A stretch of DNA of 19,559 nucleotides from an uncultured Erysipelotrichaceae bacterium (GCA_902795725.1 CADBLY010000004.1:1-19559), one strand, 5' to 3'. Counted from the stretch's first letter, positions 6,998 to 13,966 are shown. Numbers and translations are program-made. Notes: generated from the sequence alone by a model not told the origin.

Positions 6998-7018
6998 TAA
7001 AGTGTAGTAGGAGGGTAT

Positions 7019-8116
7019 ATGAATGATTTAAAAATTATAGTACCAGAGTGTATTAGTGATGTAGGTAAAAAAGTAAATGAAAATTTAAAAAAGATTAAAG
7101 GGTGCAAAGATGATTTTGTTATTAAGCCTAGTTTAATTAGATTTAATAATGGGGAAGGAAAATGCTTGTTTGAAGATTCTATTCGTGGTAAGGATGTCTT
7201 TATTTTAAGTGATGTTTCTAATTATTCTATTACTTATGATAGTCAGGTTGGAATACATCATATGATGCCTGATGAACATTTTCAGGATATTAAAAGAATG
7301 ATTAATGCAACCTGTGGTCATGCGAAAAGAATTACGGTTATAATGCCTTATCTATATCAATCAAGGCAGGATAAGAGAAATGGTAGGGAATCTTTAGATC
7401 TTGCTATGGCATTGGGTGAACTTAGTCATTATGGAGTAAAAGAGTTAATAACTGCTGATGTTCATAATAAATCAGCTTGTGATAATGCATCTCCTAAAAT
7501 GCCAATTGATAATTTCTATTGTAGTGATGATATTATTTTAAATTTGGTTGAGAGAGAATATTTAAATATTGATAATGCTATGATTGGAAGTCCTGATTTT
7601 GGCGCGATTCCTCGAGCTAACTTTTATGCATCAATATTAGGTGGTTTACCACTGGGTATTTTTTATAAGCAAAGAGATTATAATAATGTATCTGATGGTT
7701 TAAATCCAATAATGAATCATAAGTTTTTATATGAAGGGGATATAAAAAATAAAGATGTTATTATTGTAGATGATATGATTGCATCTGGTGGTTCTATTTT
7801 AGATTCTGCGCGTCAGTTGCGTCAAAGTGGAGTGGGGAAAATATTTTTAGTTGCTACTTTTGGCTTGTTTACAAAAGGATATAAAATATTTGATGAAGCC
7901 TATAATAATGGAGTTTTTGATAAGGTTTATGTAACTAATTTAAACTATGTACCTGATGAGATAAAAAATAAACCTTGGTTTGAAGAAGTAGACTGTTCAA
8001 TGAAACTAGCAAATATTATTTGTAATATTAACGAAGATAAATCAATAGGTAATTTGTTGAATGCAAAAAAGGAGACTATTGATAAGATAGATAAATTAAA
8101 GAATGATAAAGAATAA
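7019..8116 (+). CDS. prs: Ribose-phosphate pyrophosphokinase (PRPP synthetase), divergent long form
   Basis: It makes phosphoribosyl pyrophosphate from ribose 5-phosphate and ATP for nucleotide, histidine and tryptophan synthesis. The protein has 365 aa, against about 315 for the classical enzyme. Recognisable motifs: RFNNGEGK (41-48), the catalytic-loop equivalent YLYQSRQDKR (111-120), TADVHN (145-150), SPDFGAIPRA (191-200), KQRD (217-220) and the PRPP loop VDDMIASGGSI (250-260). The classical forms (YARQDRK, VDDMIDTAGT) are altered, so it belongs to the divergent Prs-like clade of gut Firmicutes. The extra ~35 residues at the C-terminus are Lys/Asp-rich. AGGAGG at 7009-7014 precedes the ATG by 4 nt. 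A single-gene unit with its own promoter and terminator. Confidence 0.85.
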   Translation: MNDLKIIVPECISDVGKKVNENLKKIKGCKDDFVIKPSLIRFNNGEGKCLFEDSIRGKDVFILSDVSNYSITYDSQVGIHHMMPDEHFQDIKRMINATCGHAKRITVIMPYLYQSRQDKRNGRESLDLAMALGELSHYGVKELITADVHNKSACDNASPKMPIDNFYCSDDIILNLVEREYLNIDNAMIGSPDFGAIPRANFYASILGGLPLGIFYKQRDYNNVSDGLNPIMNHKFLYEGDIKNKDVIIVDDMIASGGSILDSARQLRQSGVGKIFLVATFGLFTKGYKIFDEAYNNGVFDKVYVTNLNYVPDEIKNKPWFEEVDCSMKLANIICNINEDKSIGNLLNAKKETIDKIDKLKNDKE

Positions 8117-8131
8117 TTTGTTACTAATATA

Positions 8132-8164
8132 AAAAGATTTGACTAATTATTAATCAAATCTTTT
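8132..8164. terminator. Bidirectional terminator between prs and rnhC
   Basis: AAAAGATTTGA (8132-8142) pairs perfectly with TCAAATCTTTT (8154-8164) around an 11-nt AT loop. The right half lies within the last codons of rnhC, and the rnhC stop codon is in the loop. The A and T flanks give it function on both strands. Confidence 0.85.
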
Positions 8165-9090
8165 ATTTTATCAGTATTTTTAAAATTTAACTTAGCTATT
8201 TTTTTTAATATATCAAACCCTTCTTTTTTTACTATCTCAACTCCAACTTGATCAGTTATAGTATTGGCATTCTTAGGCAAGTTATAACCAATTTTTTTAG
8301 ATAGTTTATCAAATTCTTGTAAAAAAGTATAACGACTTATTAATGATGCACATGCAACAGCTATTGAGTTATCTTCACCCTTAGTTATAAAAGTTATTCC
8401 TTTAACTACGTTATTTGTTTCTTTTAAATAATTATAATAGTTTCTTGGTTCACAGAACTGATCAACAACAATATAATCTTGATTTAGGTTTTGATTAACT
8501 AATTCCATAAGTGCTTTATTATGTAATATAGCTTTAATCTTATTCAAATTCATACTTTGTGGATTATATACTTTATTATACTCTTCCGCACTCATAACAT
8601 AAGTATGATACTTAATATCTTTAATAAATTTAGGTACAATAGTTAATATTTCTTCATCAGTTAACTTCTTTGAATCTTTCACACCCATATTAGCTATCTT
8701 TCCAACTTGATCTTTTCTAACAAAGGCAGCAGTAACAACAATTGGTCCAAAATAATCTCCAGTACCAACTTCATCAGATCCTATAGAAGATGAGTTATAT
8801 ATATTTTTATCTATTCTATCAATTTTTTCTTTTTTTTTATTATCACTGTTAGTTACTTCAACTCTTTTATTTGGATTATTATGTTTTTCCATTTCAATCC
8901 ACATTTGAGAGCTTAAATCGGCTGTTTTACCTTGAAAAACTGCTTTACCAGATTCATACAAAGTAACTACGCAATCAGCATCATCAGCTTGAAAAACTGC
9001 ATATGGTGGAGTTTTAAGTCTCTTATAATCATCATAAAATTCATTCATTTCTTTCATTGTTTCTTTACTTAGCTTTACAGTTATTGTCAT
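8143..9090 (-). CDS. rnhC: Ribonuclease HIII
   Basis: RNase HIII hydrolyses RNA in RNA-DNA hybrids, such as R-loops and primers. The 315-aa length is typical. An N-terminal TBP-like substrate-binding domain (about 1-85) includes PPYAVFQADDADCVVTLY; a short Lys-rich linker follows; the RNase H fold starts at GSDEVGTGDYFGP. The catalytic acids are D106 and E107 in GSDEVG, D210 in VVDQF and D240 in GEDNSIAVACASLISR, the full DEDD set. DEVGTGDYFGP with the N-terminal domain separates it from RNase HII. Start at 9090 with AAAGGGA upstream. It diverges from cvpA; rnhC and cvpA are also neighbours in Bacillus, but there on the same strand. Confidence 0.95.
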   Translation of the reverse strand: MTITVKLSKETMKEMNEFYDDYKRLKTPPYAVFQADDADCVVTLYESGKAVFQGKTADLSSQMWIEMEKHNNPNKRVEVTNSDNKKKEKIDRIDKNIYNSSSIGSDEVGTGDYFGPIVVTAAFVRKDQVGKIANMGVKDSKKLTDEEILTIVPKFIKDIKYHTYVMSAEEYNKVYNPQSMNLNKIKAILHNKALMELVNQNLNQDYIVVDQFCEPRNYYNYLKETNNVVKGITFITKGEDNSIAVACASLISRYTFLQEFDKLSKKIGYNLPKNANTITDQVGVEIVKKEGFDILKKIAKLNFKNTDKIKDLINN

Positions 9091-9111
9091 TATATCACGT
9101 CCCTTTAATTA

Positions 9112-9120
9112 ATTATACCA
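9112..9120 (-). promoter_or_regulatory. Extended -10 promoter of rnhC
   Basis: On the minus strand TGG is followed by TATAAT (9120 down to 9112), a consensus extended -10 element. The -35 region is a poor match, which extended -10 promoters tolerate. Start predicted near 9105, giving a leader of about 15 nt. Confidence 0.6.
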
Positions 9121-9153
9121 CATTTTTATCTATCTTTTTTTAATAATTTATTA

Positions 9154-9159
9154 TATAAT
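9154..9159 (+). promoter_or_regulatory. -10 box abutting the cvpA start codon
   Basis: TATAAT at 9154-9159 is followed by only 6 nt before the cvpA ATG, with no ribosome binding site between. If used, the transcript would begin at or next to the A of the start codon. The -35 region is weak and the DNA is very AT-rich, so it may be chance. Confidence 0.35.
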
Positions 9160-9165
9160 TTAATT

Positions 9166-9735
9166 ATGAGTAGTATATATATTGATTTAATTATAATTAT
9201 ATTTTTATTATTTGGATTTTTCTTAGGATTTAAAAGGGGATTTACAAGAGAATTAGTTTCCATTTTAGGAATTGTTTTAGTCTTTCTTGTTTCGTATTAT
9301 TTGAAAAAACCATTCTCACTTTTTCTAGCTAATAAATTTCCTATTACCGAATTAAAAGAAATAAATATTTTTATATATGATGTTATTGCTTTTTCAATTC
9401 TTTTCTTTATCTTAAGTATTATCCTACGAATATTAATAAAAATAACTAATATCTTTGAAAATGTCTTAAAAGCCACTGTTGTTCTTAGTATTCCATCTAA
9501 ATTACTAGGAGCAATACTAGGCTTAATTGAAAACTATATTATTATTTTTATCGTTTTATCATTACTTAATTTACCAATACTTAATATAAATATAAAATCT
9601 ACATTAAGCAATTATATATTAAAGACACCAATAATTAATATTATTAGTAAACAAGATATTGATAAATATTTAAATAAAAATAGTCATGAAAAAATAGATA
9701 AAAAAATGCAAGAATATTTAAATAAATTAGTATAA
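9166..9735 (+). CDS. CvpA family membrane protein
   Basis: CvpA-family proteins are small integral membrane proteins linked to colicin V production in E. coli and to envelope functions in Firmicutes (YshB); the exact role is not settled. This one has 189 aa with four predicted membrane helices (about 5-22, 28-47, 68-92, 112-136). The family signature is clear: a Gly-rich first helix ending in FFLGFKRGFTRE and the later SKLLGAILGLIEN. The last ~50 residues are polar and charged. There is no ribosome binding site before the ATG, and a TATAAT is 6 nt upstream, suggesting leaderless translation. Bacillus yshB is followed by polX and mutS2; here spoVAC follows instead. Confidence 0.85.
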   Translation: MSSIYIDLIIIIFLLFGFFLGFKRGFTRELVSILGIVLVFLVSYYLKKPFSLFLANKFPITELKEINIFIYDVIAFSILFFILSIILRILIKITNIFENVLKATVVLSIPSKLLGAILGLIENYIIIFIVLSLLNLPILNINIKSTLSNYILKTPIINIISKQDIDKYLNKNSHEKIDKKMQEYLNKLV

Positions 9736-9736
9736 T
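9731..9736 (+). promoter_or_regulatory. Possible spoVAC promoter -10 overlapping the cvpA stop
   Basis: TATAAT at 9731-9736 has TGCAAG at 9707-9712 as a partial sigma-G -35 (TGMATA), 18 nt away. The spoVA operon is forespore sigma-G dependent in Bacillus. The match is modest, and the -10 lacks the CATAMT form. Confidence 0.25.
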
Positions 9737-9744
9737 TAAAAACT

Positions 9745-9775
9745 TCCTAACCATAATAAAGTTAGGAGGCTTTTT
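9745..9775 (+). promoter_or_regulatory. Hairpin enclosing the spoVAC ribosome binding site
   Basis: TCCTAAC (9745-9751) pairs with GTTAGGA (9761-9767) around a 9-nt AT loop and is followed by TTTTT at 9771-9775. The AGGAGG used by spoVAC is 9764-9769, so most of it is inside the 3' arm. The structure could be a weak terminator for cvpA, a translational gate for spoVAC, or both. Confidence 0.55.
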
Positions 9776-9777
9776 AT

Positions 9778-10218
9778 ATGGAAAAATCCAAATATAAACA
9801 AATAGTAGCAAATCATACGCCTAAAGAAAATCGCTTATATAATAGTTTAATAAGCTTCATAGTTGGCGGAGCAATGGGAATAATTGGACAACTTCTAATT
9901 GAAGCTTACAGTTACTATTTTAGTATTCCTACTGCATATGCATCCACATTTATGATAATTACTCTTATTTTTATTGGATGTTTATTTACGGGATTAGGTT
10001 TCTTTGATAAATGGGTCAATTTTGCCAAATGTGGACTTATTATCCCTATAACTGGTTTTGCTCATGCTATGATGAGTGCCGCTATGGAGTATCGTAAAGA
10101 AGGGTTAGTAACAGGGCTAGGATCAAATATGTTTAAATTAGCTGGTTCAGTCATTATTTTTGGAGTAGTATCAGCCTATATTTTTGGACTGTTAAGAATA
10201 TTAGTGATAGGGGGATAA
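9778..10218 (+). CDS. spoVAC: Stage V sporulation protein AC
   Basis: SpoVAC is an inner-membrane channel component for dipicolinic acid (DPA) entry into the forespore and release at germination; it has been described as mechanosensitive in Bacillus. The protein has 146 aa, the usual size. It opens with a polar N-terminus (about 1-20), then helices at about 22-44, 54-75, 84-102 and 120-145. Recognisable family blocks are FIVGGAMGIIGQ, GLGFFDKW and ITGFAHAMMSAAMEYRKEG. AGGAGG lies 8 nt upstream inside a hairpin. It is followed after 1 nt by spoVAD and then spoVAE: the minimal C-D-E set, without spoVAA/AB/AF, as in many clostridia. Confidence 0.95.
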   Translation: MEKSKYKQIVANHTPKENRLYNSLISFIVGGAMGIIGQLLIEAYSYYFSIPTAYASTFMIITLIFIGCLFTGLGFFDKWVNFAKCGLIIPITGFAHAMMSAAMEYRKEGLVTGLGSNMFKLAGSVIIFGVVSAYIFGLLRILVIGG

Positions 10219-10219
10219 T

Positions 10220-11209
10220 ATGACATTTAAATATAAAAACGTATATATAAATGAAACATCAACTATAACCGGACCGTTTGAAGCAAAAGGACCCTTAGGT
10301 AGATATTATGATAAATCCTATCATGATTTATATATGGGTCAAAAAACATGGGAACAAGCAGAAAGTAAACTTCTAGAAGAAAGTGTGGAATTATTACTCA
10401 CTAAAATGGATAAATCTAAACAAGATATAGATATCTTAATATCTGGAGATTTATCTAATCAATTATCTTCTACTAATTTTGCTGCTTCTCATTTATCAAT
10501 TCCTTTAATTGGTGTTTATGGAGCATGTTCAACAAGTTGTTTAAATCTTGCTATTGGTGCGAATATGGTTGAAAAAAAACAAGTAAAAAATGCTATATGT
10601 TCCGTATCATCTCACAATAGTGCAGCTGAAAAACAATTTAGACAACCAGTTGAATATGGTGGACCTAAACCCAAAACAGCAACCTTTACAACAACAGGAG
10701 CAGCATCTGCTTATTTATCACAAGTTGTATCAGATATAAAAATTGATTCAGCAACTATTGGTAGAGTTATTGATATGGATATGAAAGATGCCTTTCATAT
10801 GGGAGCAGTTATGGCCCCAGCTGCTGCAGAAACAATCATGACTCATCTAAGAGATACTAATCGATTAATAAGTTACTATGACTTAATTCTAACTGGTGAT
10901 TTAGGTAAATATGGTAAAGAAATTTTAAAAGGATACTTGATAAGTGAATATGCATTAGACACTAAAAACATAGATGATTCAGCATGTATGATATATGATT
11001 TAGAAAAACAGCCTGTATATGCTGGTGGATCAGGACCAGCCTGTATTGCGCTAACCACCTATGGATATATAATAGATCAAATGAAAAAAGGTAAATTAAA
11101 TAAAGTATTAATTGTCGCAACAGGAGCCCTTCTATCTCAAGCTACTGTTAATGAGAAAATGACTATACCAGCAATTAGTCATGCCATTAGTTTGGAGGTA
11201 TCAAAATGA
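10220..11209 (+). CDS. spoVAD: Stage V sporulation protein AD (DPA-binding)
   Basis: SpoVAD is a soluble protein with a thiolase/ketosynthase-like fold that binds dipicolinic acid at the SpoVA channel in the spore. The 329-aa length is typical (about 338 in Bacillus). Family blocks include AKGPLGRYYD, GACSTSCLNLAIGAN with Cys at 103 and 107, SSHNSAAEKQFRQPVEYGGP, and GAVMAPAAAETIMTH. The thiolase fold is retained though the protein is not known to be an enzyme. The start is 1 nt after the spoVAC stop, with an AGGGGG ribosome binding site inside spoVAC. Its end overlaps spoVAE by 4 nt (ATGA), so the three are translated together. Confidence 0.96.
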   Translation: MTFKYKNVYINETSTITGPFEAKGPLGRYYDKSYHDLYMGQKTWEQAESKLLEESVELLLTKMDKSKQDIDILISGDLSNQLSSTNFAASHLSIPLIGVYGACSTSCLNLAIGANMVEKKQVKNAICSVSSHNSAAEKQFRQPVEYGGPKPKTATFTTTGAASAYLSQVVSDIKIDSATIGRVIDMDMKDAFHMGAVMAPAAAETIMTHLRDTNRLISYYDLILTGDLGKYGKEILKGYLISEYALDTKNIDDSACMIYDLEKQPVYAGGSGPACIALTTYGYIIDQMKKGKLNKVLIVATGALLSQATVNEKMTIPAISHAISLEVSK

Positions 11210-11556
11210 TTTACTTAAATGCCTTTATCTTTTGTGGTATTATCTGTTTAATTGGACAAATAATTCTCGATAATACTAAACTCACACCAGGTCATATTAC
11301 TACACTATTCGTTGTTGTAGGAGCATTCTTAGATAGTTTTGATATCTATGATAAAATTGTATTATGGGCTGGGGGTGGCTCACTAGTTCCCATAACATCT
11401 TTTGGACACTTATTAATCCATGGAGCTATGGATACAGTTAATAATTTTGGTATTATGGGCCTTTTTATGGGAATGTTTGATTTAACATCATCAGGCATTG
11501 TAGCTGCTATTACTTTTTCCTTTATCTTATCCTTTATCTTTCAACCAAGAGACTAG
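11206..11556 (+). CDS. spoVAE: Stage V sporulation protein AE (SpoVAEb type)
   Basis: This is a small integral membrane component of the SpoVA dipicolinic acid channel. It has 116 aa with about four hydrophobic segments and the conserved stretches DNTKLTPGHITTLFVVVGA (22-40), GGGSLVPITSFGHLL (56-70) and HGAMD (72-76). It overlaps spoVAD by ATGA, uses GGAGG inside spoVAD as ribosome binding site, and ends the operon at a terminator. It corresponds to the Bacillus SpoVAEb product; no SpoVAEa partner follows. Confidence 0.94.
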   Translation: MIYLNAFIFCGIICLIGQIILDNTKLTPGHITTLFVVVGAFLDSFDIYDKIVLWAGGGSLVPITSFGHLLIHGAMDTVNNFGIMGLFMGMFDLTSSGIVAAITFSFILSFIFQPRD

Positions 11557-11575
11557 TGTAATGGTCTTTTTTTTT
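11547..11575 (+). terminator. Terminator of the spoVA operon
   Basis: AGACTA (11550-11555) pairs with TGGTCT (11562-11567) with one G-T pair, extended by A-T and G-T pairs, then a run of T to 11575. It overlaps the spoVAE stop. Confidence 0.75.
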
Positions 11576-11606
11576 ATCTTTTTAATATATTTAGATAGGT
11601 GATAGT

Positions 11607-11846
11607 ATGAGCATAATTAATAATATTAGATCATATATATTAGATGAAGAATTTAAAATAACATATCTTAATAATCGTATTAATATTGTTAATTATGATT
11701 CAATTGGACATTTTGATAATAATAAAGTATTAATAAATTATGATGATAAAAGGATTACCATAAAAGGTAATAACTTAGTAGTATCTAAACTAATGAATAA
11801 TGAAGTATTAATAGAAGGAGTAATATCTAATATAGAATTTAGGTGA
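11607..11846 (+). CDS. yqfC: Sporulation protein YqfC (YabP family)
   Basis: YqfC is a small mother-cell sporulation protein of the YabP/YqfC family, expressed under sigma-E in Bacillus and needed for normal engulfed-forespore development together with YqfD. It has 79 aa, and the family core is visible: VNYDSIGHFDNNKVLINYDD (28-47), ITIKGNNLVVSKL and EVLIEGVISNIEF. No membrane segment. The ribosome binding site is AGGTGAT (11597-11603), exactly 3 nt before the ATG. The TGA stop lies inside the ribosome binding site of yqfD, so the pair is coupled. Confidence 0.9.
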   Translation: MSIINNIRSYILDEEFKITYLNNRINIVNYDSIGHFDNNKVLINYDDKRITIKGNNLVVSKLMNNEVLIEGVISNIEFR

Positions 11847-11847
11847 T
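11841..11847 (+). promoter_or_regulatory. Ribosome binding site that fixes the non-AUG start of yqfD
   Basis: AGGTGAT at 11841-11847 is followed by 3 nt and then ATT at 11851. The identical site plus 3 nt precedes the ATG of yqfC (11607) and of yqzL (14935). This is the main reason for placing the yqfD start at ATT 11851. Confidence 0.7.
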
Positions 11848-11850
11848 ATT

Positions 11851-13005
11851 ATTGATATAATAACAAGTAAAATAGTAATTAAAGTTCAAGGTAAAAATAT
11901 ATATAACTTTATTTATAAACTTCATCGTAATAATATAGAACTTATAAGTATTAAATATCATAATATTAATGAATGTACTATAATTATTTATAAAAAAGAT
12001 TATAAACAATTAGACAGTATTAAAGGTATTTATGATATAAGTATTATAGGATACAAAGGAATAGAATTACTTAATAAAAAAATAATTATATATAAATATC
12101 TTATCATCTTTATCATAATAGCTTTAAGTTCTATTATTTTTTTAAGTAACATGATTTTTAGTGTAGATATTGTAACTAACAATAAAGAAATGTATTACAA
12201 AATAAAAAAAGAATTACAAAACAATGGTATATCCAAATATCACTTCAAAAAAAATTATCAACAGCTTCAAAAAATAAAAAAGCATATTTTAACTAAGTAT
12301 AAACACTCCATTGATTGGATTGAAATTGAAAATATTGGTACAAAATATATCATACGATATGAACCTAGAATAGAAAATAAAAACAATAAAACAAAGCCCT
12401 TAAGAAATATCATTGCCAAAAAAAATAGTATTATTCATAGTTTAGACATATCATCAGGAGAGATAATAAAAACAAAAGGTAATTATGTCCATAAAGATGA
12501 AGTAATAGTATCTGGACATATTCATCTAAATGAAAATATTGTAAAAACCGTATCTAGTCAAGGAAAAGTAATAGGGGAAGTATGGTATAAAGTTAAAGTT
12601 GACTTCCCACTAAATTACTATAGTGAAATAAAAACTGGTCAAAAAAAAGAAATATATACAATTAAAATAATTAATAAATCAATAGAACTTTTTAATATTC
12701 ATAAATATAAAAATAAAAAAATAGAAAATAAAACAATTATAAAAAACAAACTATTACCTATAAAATTAGAAAAACAAACTCAGTATGAACTAAAAGTTAA
12801 AGATAAAATATATAATAAACAACAAGCTTTAAAACAAACTATTAAATTAGGTAAAAAGAAACTAAAAAAGAAAGTATTAGATTATCAAGTATTAAATTAT
12901 AGTGTACATAATAATACTTTAACTGCAAATATTTTCTATACAGTATTAGAAGATATAACAGCATATCAAGAAATAGAAGAGTATAAAAATGAAACTAATT
13001 CTTAA
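11851..13005 (+). CDS. yqfD: Sporulation protein YqfD, probably starting on ATT
   Basis: YqfD is a mother-cell membrane protein of stage IV sporulation. The first ATG in frame is at 12151 (residue 101 of this model), which would remove the conserved N-terminus and the membrane helix. The frame is open from the stop at 11833 and the upstream codons look like family YqfD: an N-terminal domain (KIVIKVQGKNIYNFIYKL), a membrane helix ~80-98, then LSNMIFSVDIVTN, which aligns with LLSNMVWKIDVTG of Bacillus. No ATG, GTG, TTG or CTG occurs in frame before 12151. ATT at 11851 gives 384 aa, close to the family's ~398. Later family blocks: NIIAKKNSIIHSLDISSGEI, GEVWYKVKVDFPL and FYTVLEDITAYQEIEEY. It overlaps the next gene by 17 nt. 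Confidence 0.8.
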   Translation: MDIITSKIVIKVQGKNIYNFIYKLHRNNIELISIKYHNINECTIIIYKKDYKQLDSIKGIYDISIIGYKGIELLNKKIIIYKYLIIFIIIALSSIIFLSNMIFSVDIVTNNKEMYYKIKKELQNNGISKYHFKKNYQQLQKIKKHILTKYKHSIDWIEIENIGTKYIIRYEPRIENKNNKTKPLRNIIAKKNSIIHSLDISSGEIIKTKGNYVHKDEVIVSGHIHLNENIVKTVSSQGKVIGEVWYKVKVDFPLNYYSEIKTGQKKEIYTIKIINKSIELFNIHKYKNKKIENKTIIKNKLLPIKLEKQTQYELKVKDKIYNKQQALKQTIKLGKKKLKKKVLDYQVLNYSVHNNTLTANIFYTVLEDITAYQEIEEYKNETNS

Positions 13006-13468
13006 AAATATTCTACCTGTTATTATTCTTCTTACTATCTTATTAGCCATATATCGCATTTTAGATAATACAATTAATCATAAAAAATATAAACTAATTG
13101 ACTTCATTTATTTAATCTTTATTATCTATTTTTTAATGCTTATCTATGTTGTAACCTGTGATGGGTTATTAACCTATGAACCTGTTAATAACCTTAAACC
13201 ATTTAAAGAAATATTAAGATATAGATTAGGTAGTACGCTATTTATTAAGAATATCATAGGAAATATAATATTATTTGTTCCCTTTGGTTTGTTTTTTAAA
13301 CTAACCTTTAATCTAAAAAAAAGATATATATTTATTATAACAATGATTTTTTGCCTTAGTATAGAATTAATACAGTTACTCATTGGGCGGGTTTTTGATA
13401 TTGATGATATAATATTAAATATTATTGGAAGTATTATAGGCAGCAAACTAATAATAAAAAAGGAGTAA
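12989..13468 (+). CDS. VanZ family membrane protein
   Basis: VanZ-like proteins are small membrane proteins named after the teicoplanin-resistance gene; most chromosomal members have no known function. This one has 159 aa with four predicted helices (about 7-25, 36-56, 86-106, 112-132) and a C-terminal one. The family signature is clear: NLKPFKEILRY (68-78), NIIGNIILFVPFGLFF (88-103) and IELIQLLIGRVFDIDDIILN (125-144). The start lies within the end of yqfD, with only a weak GAAGAG upstream, so translation is probably coupled to yqfD. It sits where phoH and yqfF occur in Bacillus. A part in envelope change during sporulation is possible but unsupported. No resistance role should be assumed. 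Confidence 0.85.
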   Translation: MKLILKNILPVIILLTILLAIYRILDNTINHKKYKLIDFIYLIFIIYFLMLIYVVTCDGLLTYEPVNNLKPFKEILRYRLGSTLFIKNIIGNIILFVPFGLFFKLTFNLKKRYIFIITMIFCLSIELIQLLIGRVFDIDDIILNIIGSIIGSKLIIKKE

Positions 13469-13478
13469 TTATTCACTC

Positions 13479-13507
13479 TTGAAAAATACTATTGTTTATA
13501 TTATAAT
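13479..13507 (+). promoter_or_regulatory. Sigma-A promoter of ybeY-era, very close to the start codon
   Basis: TTGAAA at 13479-13484, a 17-nt spacer, and TATAAT at 13502-13507. Transcription should start near 13514, which is 9 nt before the preferred ATG at 13523 and 3 nt before the ATG at 13517. Confidence 0.75.
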
Positions 13508-13522
13508 TAAAATGTGATGAAA

Positions 13523-13966
13523 ATGAATAAAATAGAAATAATTAATCAAACAAACGAAAAAGTAGATAAAGAAAGTTTAAAAAAAATAGTAGATTATACT
13601 TTAGCAAAAGAACAAGTTAAAAATGGCGTTTTAAATGTAATAATCATTGATAACGATATGATTCATAAACTTAATAAAGAATATCGTGGTATTGATAGAC
13701 CAACTGATGTTATATCCTTTGCCTTAGAAGATGATGATACTTTTATTAAACTTGATGAAAGAATACTAGGAGATATCTACATTTCCATTGATAAAGTATA
13801 TGAACAAGCAAAAGAGTATGATCACAGTTTTAAAAGGGAGATATCTTTTTTAACTGTCCATGGGGTTCTGCACCTTCTAGGCTATGATCATATGGTTAAA
13901 GAAGAAGAAATAACAATGTTTAATAAACAAGATGAAATATTAGAAGAATTAAAAATTACGAGGTAA
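13523..13966 (+). CDS. ybeY: YbeY endoribonuclease (rRNA maturation)
   Basis: YbeY is a single-strand-specific zinc endoribonuclease for 16S rRNA 3'-end maturation and ribosome quality control. The zinc motif is HGVLHLLGYDH, with His113, His117 and His123. The other family block is YRGIDRPTDVISFALED (54-70), as in Bacillus YqfG. Starts are possible at GTG 13514, ATG 13517 or ATG 13523; the promoter predicts an RNA beginning near 13514, so I take 13523 (147 aa), with GTGAT (13514-13518) as a partial ribosome binding site. It is upstream of era, as in Bacillus, but dgkA and cdd, which separate them there, are missing. Confidence 0.94.
   Translation: MNKIEIINQTNEKVDKESLKKIVDYTLAKEQVKNGVLNVIIIDNDMIHKLNKEYRGIDRPTDVISFALEDDDTFIKLDERILGDIYISIDKVYEQAKEYDHSFKREISFLTVHGVLHLLGYDHMVKEEEITMFNKQDEILEELKITR

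Larger units (their letters stand above)
6702..7018. other. 317-bp intergenic region between recU and prs
   Basis: This is the longest stretch here without a recognised gene. It holds the recU -10 box at the left, a perfect 14-bp palindrome at 6837-6850, a possible small gene at 6865-6963 with a ribosome binding site, and the prs promoter at 6968-6997. I see nothing definite in 6720-6830 apart from AT-rich sequence. No tRNA-like or terminator hairpin is evident. Confidence 0.6.

Noticed and set aside
10876..11058. 60-aa minus-strand ORF
   Set aside because: Antisense to spoVAD, a clear coding gene.
11847..12150. yqfD as a pseudogene or frameshifted gene
   Set aside because: The upstream part is in one uninterrupted frame with the rest and keeps the family pattern; only the start codon is unusual.
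12989..13468. Glycopeptide resistance gene
   Set aside because: VanZ-family membership alone does not indicate resistance, and no vanA/H/X genes are present.
13174..13476. 100-aa minus-strand ORF
   Set aside because: Antisense to the VanZ-like gene, which has the family signature; the hydrophobic composition is a mirror of the sense strand.
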